This document shows positions 1 to 5,079 of a DNA stretch of 7,524 bases, one piece after another. The DNA is from an uncultured Kangiella sp. GTDB lineage: Bacteria > Pseudomonadota > Gammaproteobacteria > Enterobacterales > DSM-103792. Under the pieces are notes generated by a model, which ran no database searches, was not told where the DNA came from, and saw only the letters and a list, made by a program, of their open reading frames with translations. The number at the start of each line of letters is the position of its first letter. The first letter of the stretch is position 1. The DNA is taken from contig CAMLNB010000171.1 in assembly GCA_946481205.1 (NCBI GenBank), positions 1-7,524 on the forward strand, written 5' to 3'. The translations under genes and the position numbers were made by a program.

Positions 1-189
1 TTCAATCACGACAGCGCGTCATGCTATTTCGACGCCACGCAAACCAAGGTCAATGGCCGCTGGCTCAAGCTGATGGCCTGGTACGACAACGAGTGGGGTT
101 TTTCGCATCGGATGCTCGACAATGCGCTCAATCTGGCAGCGCTGGATCACCCTGTTGCCGCGCCAGCGCCAATCCCCGCATTGGCGTGA
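1..189 (+). CDS. Type I GAPDH / erythrose-4-phosphate dehydrogenase family, C-terminal end (partial)
   Basis: Frame 1 is open from the window edge to a TGA at 187-189 and gives the last 62 residues of a phosphorylating aldehyde dehydrogenase of the GAPDH superfamily. The start FNHDSAS, then DATQTKV and the strongly conserved [14 protein letters not shown] (residues 27-40 of the fragment), are hallmarks of the C-terminal catalytic/NAD-binding part. The Asn of DNEWG (residue 30) matches the GAPDH residue that contacts the nicotinamide. The FNHD and NEWGF wording is closer to Epd/GapB-type enzymes than to E. coli GapA, which has NETGY, but 62 residues cannot separate glycolytic GAPDH from erythrose-4-phosphate dehydrogenase (vitamin B6 pathway). 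About 14 residues rich in Ala and Pro follow the point where most family members end. The gene converges on the nag genes and shows no direct link to them. Confidence 0.9.
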   Translation, partial: FNHDSASCYFDATQTKVNGRWLKLMAWYDNEWGFSHRMLDNALNLAALDHPVAAPAPIPALA

Positions 190-228
190 GCGCGACGCAA
201 TTCCCGCAATCCCAACGATCACGCAACC

Positions 229-266
229 CAAACAAGAACGGCGCCGAAAGGCGCCGTTCTTGTTTG
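229..266. terminator. Bidirectional intrinsic terminator between convergent genes
   Basis: A perfect 17-bp inverted repeat (229-245 with 250-266) closes on a GAAA tetraloop on the plus strand and TTTC on the minus strand. The stem core is the GC-rich GGCGCC. The outer stem carries AACAAGAA on the left and TTCTTGTT on the right, so each strand gives a U-rich 3' arm. It lies 39 bp after the dehydrogenase stop and 19 bp after the nagP stop, in the short gap between convergent genes, so it probably ends transcription from both sides. No long uninterrupted T tract follows the stem on either strand. Confidence 0.85.
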
Positions 267-285
267 TCCCCGTTGTTGCCTGCTT

Positions 286-1653
286 TCAGACCTTCGCTGG
301 GCGATAGCCTTTCAAGGCAAACAGCAGGATGTAGACATAGCAGGCCGCGACAATGGCAAAGCTGTACTGAAAACCGATGCTGCTGAAGCCGGCCAAGTAG
401 CCTTGCAGCAAGGGAATCAGTGCGCCACCGGCGACCATGCTGACCAGAATGCCGGATGCTTGGCTGGTGTGTTTGCCAAGACCGCTGAGCGACAGCGGAA
501 AAATGCACGGCCACATCACTGAATTGAACAAGCCGACCAGAACCAGTAAGCCCAGCGACAACGGGAAGCTGATGGCCTCAAAACTGACGCTGAACGGATC
601 CAGACTCAGCACCATCACGTTCATGTTCAGCCAATTATCGAGGAAGACGCCGGACATTGCGGTCACTACCAGCAACAAGGCAATCGCAGCGACCCAGCGC
701 AGCATGATTTCCGCCCGCACTTTCTGGCCAATAATGGCGCCGATCAAGCGGCCGATCATCGCACTGCCCCAGTAATACGCGACCAGCGATGCCGCGGCTT
801 TTTCCGGTGTCAGACTGGCGATGACATCACTGCCCAAGCGGATCAGATGATCCTCGACGAAGTACAGCACCAGCACGCTACCGATCGCGACTTCGGCACC
901 GACATAAACAAATATCGCACCGGCCCCCCAGCGCAAATGGCGGAATTGCCACGCGCTGCCAGTGAGCGTTTCGTTGCGATTCACTTCCGTTGCCAGACGC
1001 GGTAGCTTGAGGAAATACAGCAACACGGCGATGGCGACCGTGATCAGCGCGAGCACCAGATACGGTCCCTTGACTGCGGCGGCTTTTTCCAACGGATCGC
1101 TGAGTCCATGCGGCAAAATGTAGGCGGCGCCGATAATCGGGCCGAGGAAGGTTGCAGTGGAATTGGCGGTACCGCCCATGTTCAGTCGGGCGGCGCCGGT
1201 AGCCTCCGGTCCCAAGGCAATGATGTAGGGGTTGATCGCCACTTGCAGCACGGTCAAACCGGTCGCAACGACAAACAGCGCGAACAGGAAGAAACCGTAC
1301 CAAGCGAGCATGCTGGCCGGCACAAACAGAAACAAACCGGTCGCCATCGTCGCTAGCGAAACCGCCAAGCCTTTTTTGTAGCCGATGCGTTGAATCAGAT
1401 GACCGGCCGGTATCGACATGATGCCGTAGGCAATAAAGAAGCAGAACTGCACCAGCATGGCCTGCCAGCGATTCAGTTCAAACACGCCTTTCAGGCTGGG
1501 AATCAACACGTCGTTCAATACGGTGATGAAACCGATCATGAAAAACAGGCTGATCATCAGTGCCAGCGGCACGGTGTAATTGATCTGGCCGTCATTGATC
1601 TGATTGGTGCTGAGCGCTGGGTTCACAGCGACAGTGCTACTGGTGCTGGCCAT
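286..1653 (-). CDS. nagP: N-acetylglucosamine MFS permease, FucP/GluP-like sugar:H+ symporter
   Basis: A 455-residue, very hydrophobic protein with about 12 likely membrane spans and no signal peptide, placed in the inner membrane. It belongs to the fucose/glucose-galactose symporter group of the major facilitator superfamily. FFMIGFITVLNDVLIPSLK (37-55) is the first-helix signature, and D48 lines up with the proton-coupling Asp of FucP. VLQVAINPYI (135-144) and the following LGPEATGAARLN are family hallmarks; Gln137 replaces the FucP glutamate, as in the glucose/galactose branch. GlcNAc as substrate is inferred from its position as last gene of a nagK-nagB-nagA cluster, as in Shewanella and Xanthomonas NagP. 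ATG at 1651-1653 follows a strong SD, GGAGGAA (1657-1663), five to six bases upstream. The gap to nagA is 99 bp and holds an inverted repeat. Another amino sugar is possible as a second substrate. Confidence 0.9.
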   Translation of the reverse strand: MASTSSTVAVNPALSTNQINDGQINYTVPLALMISLFFMIGFITVLNDVLIPSLKGVFELNRWQAMLVQFCFFIAYGIMSIPAGHLIQRIGYKKGLAVSLATMATGLFLFVPASMLAWYGFFLFALFVVATGLTVLQVAINPYIIALGPEATGAARLNMGGTANSTATFLGPIIGAAYILPHGLSDPLEKAAAVKGPYLVLALITVAIAVLLYFLKLPRLATEVNRNETLTGSAWQFRHLRWGAGAIFVYVGAEVAIGSVLVLYFVEDHLIRLGSDVIASLTPEKAAASLVAYYWGSAMIGRLIGAIIGQKVRAEIMLRWVAAIALLLVVTAMSGVFLDNWLNMNVMVLSLDPFSVSFEAISFPLSLGLLVLVGLFNSVMWPCIFPLSLSGLGKHTSQASGILVSMVAGGALIPLLQGYLAGFSSIGFQYSFAIVAACYVYILLFALKGYRPAKV

Positions 1654-1673
1654 CAGTTCCTCCGTTGTTGGTT

Positions 1674-1715
1674 GGCACAGACCATGATGCGCATGAACGT
1701 ATCCGTGTCTGTGCC
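1674..1715 (-). repeat. 9-bp inverted repeat in the nagP leader
   Basis: GGCACAGAC at 1674-1682 pairs perfectly with GTCTGTGCC at 1707-1715 across 24 bases. The interior contains the 8-bp palindrome ATGCGCAT (1687-1694), which could form a second hairpin. On the nagP transcript the structure ends 10 bases before the GGAGG ribosome binding site. GTCTGTGC also recurs at 1724-1731, 17 bp from the right arm. No T run follows, so it is not an obvious terminator. It may be an mRNA stem, a processing site or a protein-binding site. Confidence 0.5.
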
Positions 1716-1752
1716 TTTCAGCCGTCTGTGCTGCGGCGTATTGGCGTGAGCT

Positions 1753-2892
1753 TCAATTTGTCAGTCGTTCGCTGGCAATGCCGAGCAACCAGCTCTGTTG
1801 CACCTGTTGTTGCTGATCAAGCAGCACCAGATCGGCACGGGCGCCCAGTGCGATACGGCCACAGTCGCGACCGATACCGAGAAATTCCGCTGGGTAACGT
1901 GAGGCCATCCGTAGTGCTTCCGGCAAATCGATTTGCAGACGCTGCTGCGCCTGCCGTACTGCGCCGGCCATGTCCAGCGTCGAGCCGGCCAGCGCGCCGC
2001 GCTCGTCGACCAGGCGCTCGCCATCGCGGCGAACCCGGCCACCGAAAAATTCGAATTCATCTTGGTCACTGCCGACCGTCGACATCGCATCGGTGACCAA
2101 CATGATCTTGCCGCGCGGTTTGGTCCGCAGTGCCAGCTGCATGCTGGCATCGTGAGCGTGGCAACCATCGACAATCAAGCCGCACCAGCTGTTGGCATCA
2201 AGCAAGGCCGCGCCGACCATACCCGGTTCGCGCGAGCTCAGCGGCGACATGGCGTTGAACAAATGGGTAAAACCACTGGCGCCGGCGGCGAGCGCTTGCT
2301 GAACGGTTTCGTAATCGGCATTGGAATGACCAAGACAGACGTGAACGCCAGCGGCAACCAGACGGCGAATATCCTCCGGGCTGACATTTTCCGGCGCCAA
2401 GGTCAGCACGCGCAGCCCCAGATCAGTTCGGCAATACAAGGCCAGATCGGCTTCGGTCAGCGGCCGGATGTGAGCGGCACTGTGCACACCGCGTTTGGCG
2501 CTGGCCAAATGCGGGCCTTCGAAATGAATGCCAAGCACACCGGGCATTTTCTGTTGTAGTGCAGCGGCAACGGCGTCGGCAGCGCGCCGGGTCACGTCGG
2601 CATCATCGGTGATGATGGTCGGCAACATGCCGGTGGTGCCGAAGCGGGCATGGGCATTGCGCATGCGAGTCAGCGTGTCGCGTTGTGGTGCGTGATTGAA
2701 CAGCACGCCGCCACCGCCATTGACCTGGGTGTCGATAAAGCCCGGCGCCAGCAACCCGTGCACGCGCGTCACCGCAACACCGGGTACGGTATCGAGCGCG
2801 ACGATATGACCGTCTTCAATGGTAATCGGCATCGCCGGCAGTAACCGGTCGCCGTCGAAGACCTGATCCGCTAACAGGGTTTGGCGCGTCAT
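1753..2892 (-). CDS. nagA: N-acetylglucosamine-6-phosphate deacetylase
   Basis: A 379-residue cytoplasmic amidohydrolase that converts GlcNAc-6-P to glucosamine-6-P and acetate, the second committed step of GlcNAc catabolism. The length is normal (E. coli NagA has 382 residues) and the order of motifs is complete: LLAPGFIDTQVNGGGG (47-62), GIHFEGPHL (121-129) with metal-ligand Glu125, CLGHS (186-190) with His189, FTHLFNAM (208-215) with His210, DGCHAHD (242-248) with His245, and LVTDAM (265-270) with the catalytic Asp268. These sit at a nearly constant offset of five to six from the E. coli residues E131, H195, H216, H251 and D273. The ATG at 2890-2892 is the only start that keeps the N-terminal strand of the amidohydrolase fold. 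Its upstream bases (AAGTAGAAC) give only a weak SD, and three 15-bp repeats sit just before it. It follows nagB-II by 73 bp. Confidence 0.96.
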   Translation of the reverse strand: MTRQTLLADQVFDGDRLLPAMPITIEDGHIVALDTVPGVAVTRVHGLLAPGFIDTQVNGGGGVLFNHAPQRDTLTRMRNAHARFGTTGMLPTIITDDADVTRRAADAVAAALQQKMPGVLGIHFEGPHLASAKRGVHSAAHIRPLTEADLALYCRTDLGLRVLTLAPENVSPEDIRRLVAAGVHVCLGHSNADYETVQQALAAGASGFTHLFNAMSPLSSREPGMVGAALLDANSWCGLIVDGCHAHDASMQLALRTKPRGKIMLVTDAMSTVGSDQDEFEFFGGRVRRDGERLVDERGALAGSTLDMAGAVRQAQQRLQIDLPEALRMASRYPAEFLGIGRDCGRIALGARADLVLLDQQQQVQQSWLLGIASERLTN

Positions 2893-2902
2893 GTTCTACT
2901 TA

Positions 2903-2947
2903 ATAAGCCCGTGCGTGATAAGCCTGTGCTCAATAAGCCTGTACTCG
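2903..2947 (-). repeat. Three tandem 15-bp repeats between nagB-II and nagA
   Basis: Three contiguous units start with ATAAGCC on the plus strand: 2903-2917, 2918-2932 and 2933-2947. Units 2 and 3 differ at two of 15 positions; unit 1 differs more, but keeps ATAAGCC.GTGC. The array fills most of the 73-bp gap and ends ten bases before the nagA start codon. On the transcript each unit ends in GGCUUAU. The function is unknown. It could be a slippage product, a protein-binding site, or a leader affecting translation of nagA. Confidence 0.75.
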
Positions 2948-2965
2948 GTAGCTGCTGCTATGCGA

Positions 2966-3979
2966 CTACAGGGTTTCGGTAACTTTCTTCAAACCAATCG
3001 GCTGATCGGGATTGCCACCCAGGGCTACCGCTGCCTGCGCCACGTCAACATAAAACCGCTGCAACAGCAAGAGCGGCGCGAGTCGCGGGTGGCAGTCGAG
3101 CAATACCTGATGCAAGGGCAGCACACGGGCGCCACGACCGGCGACATCATCAATTTGCTGCTGATGTGCACTGGCGGCCTCATCACGGATGCTGACGTCA
3201 ATCACCGTCAGGGCTTTTTGTGCCAGCGCGACCGGACCATGCAGAAATTCGGCGCTGCTGAACGCTTCGGCTTGCACGCTGCAGACTTCTTTCAGTTTCA
3301 ACGCCAACTCTTTGCTGATGGCATAGCCAAGCCCGCGACCGAGTACGATCAAATGCTCGAGGCCGCGCAGATCATCGGCGTGCAATTGCGGCGCGCTGTC
3401 GAGCACCTGCTGCAGTTGTGCCGGCAGCAACGCCAGCGCTTGTTGCAACTGTGGATTGGCGCTCCAGACCGCGGTGAGCTGCAGCAATGCCGACAGCGTG
3501 CACAGATAGCTTTTGGTTGCCGCGACCGAGCGTTCGGTGCCGGCGCGCAGCGGCAAAACAAAATCGACCGATTGCGCCAGCGGTGATTGTTCGTCATTGA
3601 CCAGCGCCACCACATAAGCGCCGCTGGCTTTGGCGCGCTGGGCCTGGGTGACGATATCGGGGCTGCGACCGCTTTGCGAGATAACCAGCACCAGCGCGTC
3701 GGCCAGCTTCAGCGAACGGTTATAAACCGTCGTGACCGCTGGTGCCGCGGCGAACACCGGAATGCCGGTTTCGATTTCGATCAGGTATTTGCCAAAGACG
3801 CCGGCATGATCAGAAGAGCCGCGGCCGACGATCATCACATAGCGCGGCGGCTGTGCGCGCAAGCGTTGGCAAAGCGTGTCGATCAAACTGGCATTGGCGC
3901 GATGCTGCTCAGCGATGCGGGCCGGCACTTCCCGCGCTTCCAATTCCATCAGCGTCGTTGTGCTTGCGACGGTGTTCAT
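2966..3979 (-). CDS. nagB-II: Glucosamine-6-phosphate deaminase, GlmS-like SIS-domain type (NagB-II)
   Basis: A 337-residue cytoplasmic enzyme with two SIS domains, homologous to the isomerase half of GlmS but without the N-terminal glutamine amidotransferase domain or its Cys1. SIS-1 shows IVGRGSSDHAG (50-60) and the phosphosugar loop SQSGRSPD (101-108), then GTERSVAATKSY (147-158). SIS-2 shows VLGRGLGYAISKELALKLKE (212-231) and AEAFSSAEFLHGP (237-249), with the GlmS-type ALKLKE helix and the catalytic-loop His247. The end, NPDQPIGLKKVTETL, resembles the C-terminal tail of GlmS. In this setting it should convert glucosamine-6-P to fructose-6-P and ammonia, as shown for the Shewanella type. 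The frame stays open upstream to 4099, but the ATG at 3977-3979 is chosen: GAGGTG lies eight bases before it, and longer forms would run into nagK with a non-family N-terminus. A role as a related sugar isomerase is unlikely given the neighbours. Confidence 0.92.
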   Translation of the reverse strand: MNTVASTTTLMELEAREVPARIAEQHRANASLIDTLCQRLRAQPPRYVMIVGRGSSDHAGVFGKYLIEIETGIPVFAAAPAVTTVYNRSLKLADALVLVISQSGRSPDIVTQAQRAKASGAYVVALVNDEQSPLAQSVDFVLPLRAGTERSVAATKSYLCTLSALLQLTAVWSANPQLQQALALLPAQLQQVLDSAPQLHADDLRGLEHLIVLGRGLGYAISKELALKLKEVCSVQAEAFSSAEFLHGPVALAQKALTVIDVSIRDEAASAHQQQIDDVAGRGARVLPLHQVLLDCHPRLAPLLLLQRFYVDVAQAAVALGGNPDQPIGLKKVTETL

Positions 3980-3987
3980 CAGGGCGG

Positions 3988-3993
3988 CACCTC
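3988..3993 (-). promoter_or_regulatory. Ribosome binding site that sets the nagB-II start
   Basis: The minus strand reads GAGGTG with eight bases to the ATG at 3979. Another in-frame ATG at 3995-3997, one base after the nagK stop codon, would overlap this site and has no SD of its own. This supports the shorter protein. Confidence 0.7.
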
Positions 3994-3998
3994 GCATG

Positions 3999-4901
3999 TC
4001 AATGATGTCCGGACTGGGACTGCGACCAGGTTTGCATCGCCAATCGCACGGCGCCCATTTCCGGTTGCTCCAAGGCCGGTGAAAGCTGTGCTTGCACAAA
4101 CGGATCCAGCCATGGTGTCAACAGCGGTGCCAGGCCGCCAATCAGTGACAAACGCGGCGGCTTGATCGCCAGCAGTTTGTGCGCGAGCTGGCTGATGTAA
4201 TCGGCGCCTGATGTGACGATGGCGGTGGCAACCGGGTCGCGCTGATTCGCCGCTTGTATCACCAGTGGCGCGAGTTGCGCGAACTGACTGGCGCCATGGC
4301 CAATCGCCTCGACCAAACCAATGCCATCACGTGCTTTCAGCTGTGTCAGCAGCGCATCGGTCAAGGCGGTTGGTTCAGCGAATCCGTCGAGCGCCAGCAA
4401 CACATGCTGCATCGCTTGCAGTCCGAGCCAGGCACCACTGCCTTTGTCGCCGGCCGGAAAACCGTGGGCGCCATAAAACACTTCGTGAGTGCCAACGTGG
4501 GCATAACCCACCGAGCCGGTGCCGGCGATGATCACCGCGCCATCACCACCGCCATGCGCGCCGATGCACGCGACGCGCAAATCGGTGGCAACCAGCAAGC
4601 GGCCATACGGATGCTGCCATTGCATAAACGCTTGGTGCACGGCCGGAATGTTGACACCGGCCAGGCCGAGACAGGCATGCAGGCGCGGGCTGGCGCTGGG
4701 GTCCAACCCCGCGTCGCGCAAGGCCAGCTGCGTGGCGACCGAAACCGAATCGACGCTTTGCTGAAAATCCTGGTACGGATTGGCCGGGCCACCGCAGCCT
4801 TCACCAAGACGCTCGCCCTTGGCGTTGACGAGCAGCGCCCGGCATTTGCTGCCGCCGCCATCGATACCGAGAAACAAGGCTTGGCTGTGAGTTGTCGCCA
4901 T
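3999..4901 (-). CDS. nagK: N-acetylglucosamine kinase, BadF/BadG/BcrA/BcrD ATPase family
   Basis: A 300-residue cytoplasmic sugar kinase of the actin/hexokinase ATPase fold that phosphorylates imported GlcNAc with ATP. LFLGIDGGGSKCRALL (9-24) is the phosphate-1 loop typical of the BadF group and of mammalian NAGK. NPYQDF (41-46) follows, then LVATDLR (103-109) with probable catalytic base Asp107, VIIAGTGSVGY (123-133) as phosphate-2, GDKGSGAWLG (151-160), and LIGGLAPL (253-260) as the adenosine motif. It lacks the ROK signatures and zinc motif of the E. coli GlcNAc kinase, so it is a non-orthologous enzyme. It is the first gene after the putative promoter and operator, and its stop lies 19 bp before nagB-II. 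The ATG at 4899-4901 has GGTGATC as its best SD. Some relatives act on glucosamine instead, but a deacetylase in the same operon favours GlcNAc. Confidence 0.9.
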   Translation of the reverse strand: MATTHSQALFLGIDGGGSKCRALLVNAKGERLGEGCGGPANPYQDFQQSVDSVSVATQLALRDAGLDPSASPRLHACLGLAGVNIPAVHQAFMQWQHPYGRLLVATDLRVACIGAHGGGDGAVIIAGTGSVGYAHVGTHEVFYGAHGFPAGDKGSGAWLGLQAMQHVLLALDGFAEPTALTDALLTQLKARDGIGLVEAIGHGASQFAQLAPLVIQAANQRDPVATAIVTSGADYISQLAHKLLAIKPPRLSLIGGLAPLLTPWLDPFVQAQLSPALEQPEMGAVRLAMQTWSQSQSGHH

Positions 4902-4906
4902 TATTC

Positions 4907-4935
4907 GATCACCATTGAATCGGCTTGATCACCAT
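4907..4935 (-). repeat. Duplicated ATGGTGATC element in the nagK leader
   Basis: ATGGTGATC (minus strand) occurs twice exactly 20 bp apart, at 4907-4915 and 4927-4935. Its GGTGATC part is a 7-base complement to the usual bacterial 16S rRNA 3' segment GAUCACC, just 5' of the anti-SD core. The proximal copy lies five bases from the nagK ATG and is the best available ribosome contact. Each copy begins with an ATG that opens a tiny frame: eight codons for the distal copy (stop at 4909-4911), and four for the proximal copy, whose TAA overlaps the nagK ATG. Confidence 0.5.
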
Positions 4936-4947
4936 CGTGTGAGGACG

Positions 4948-4977
4948 ATGCTAGCATGCAAATGACAGCGCTGTCAT
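4948..4977 (-). promoter_or_regulatory. Predicted sigma-70 promoter for nagK-nagB-nagA(-nagP)
   Basis: On the minus strand ATGACA (4977 to 4972; five of six matches to TTGACA) is followed after 18 bases by TAGCAT (4953 to 4948; four of six to TATAAT), with TG one base upstream of it as an extended -10. A start site near 4941 would give a leader of about 40 bases before nagK. The -35 box lies inside the palindromic operator, which is the arrangement expected for repression. This was found by eye and has no experimental support. Confidence 0.5.
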
Positions 4978-4978
4978 T
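4961..4978. promoter_or_regulatory. Perfect 18-bp palindromic operator, probably for a LacI-type Nag repressor
   Basis: AATGACAGCGCTGTCATT reads identically on both strands. The even-length palindrome with a central CG pair is typical of LacI-family operators. From memory it also resembles predicted NagR/NagQ sites upstream of GlcNAc genes in Alteromonadales and Xanthomonadales. It is centred 68 bp upstream of the nagK start and overlaps the predicted -35 box, so a bound repressor should block RNA polymerase. I saw no second copy in the other gene gaps. The regulator gene is not in the window. Confidence 0.8.
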
Positions 4979-5015
4979 CTTGCTCTGCAGCAAATGTTGC
5001 GCGGTCTGGACTGGT

Positions 5016-5051
5016 CGGCGCAGCGCCGCAATTCCCGGCGCCTTGGCCGGG
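5016..5051 (-). other. Two GC-rich hairpins downstream of the hexosaminidase gene
   Basis: CCCGGC/GCCGGG (5034-5039 with 5046-5051, six-base loop) and CGGCG/CGCCG (5016-5020 with 5024-5028, three-base loop) follow the hexosaminidase stop by about 30 to 65 bases. Neither has a T tract, so they are poor intrinsic terminators. They could stabilise a 3' end or help pausing. The rest of the 178-bp gap to nagK holds only the operator, promoter and leader. Confidence 0.3.
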
Positions 5052-5079
5052 CAGCAATCAACGCAGCTCGCCGTGCCGA

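Noticed and set aside
180..1751. The 12-base match ATTGGCGTGAGC at 180-191 and 1740-1751
   Set aside because: It is short, one copy spans the end of a coding region, and there is no extended similarity around it. Chance is the simplest explanation.
1933..2559. Long plus-strand open frames opposite nagA, nagB-II, nagK and the hexosaminidase (for example 1933-2559, 2891-3586, 6124-6792)
   Set aside because: They are antisense shadows of clear coding genes, with low-complexity Gln/Arg/Ala-rich translations and no recognisable domain.
2966..3979. Glucosamine-6-phosphate synthase (GlmS)
   Set aside because: The N-terminal glutaminase domain with Cys1 is missing and the length is 337 instead of about 600 residues. 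The context is catabolic.
3980..4099. Upstream extension of the nagB-II frame to an ATG at 4099
   Set aside because: The extra 40 residues overlap the nagK coding end, are unlike the family N-terminus, and the internal ATG at 3979 has a well placed GAGGTG.
5016..5051. GC-rich hairpins as an intrinsic terminator for the hexosaminidase
   Set aside because: No T-rich tract follows either stem, so they were listed only as hairpins.
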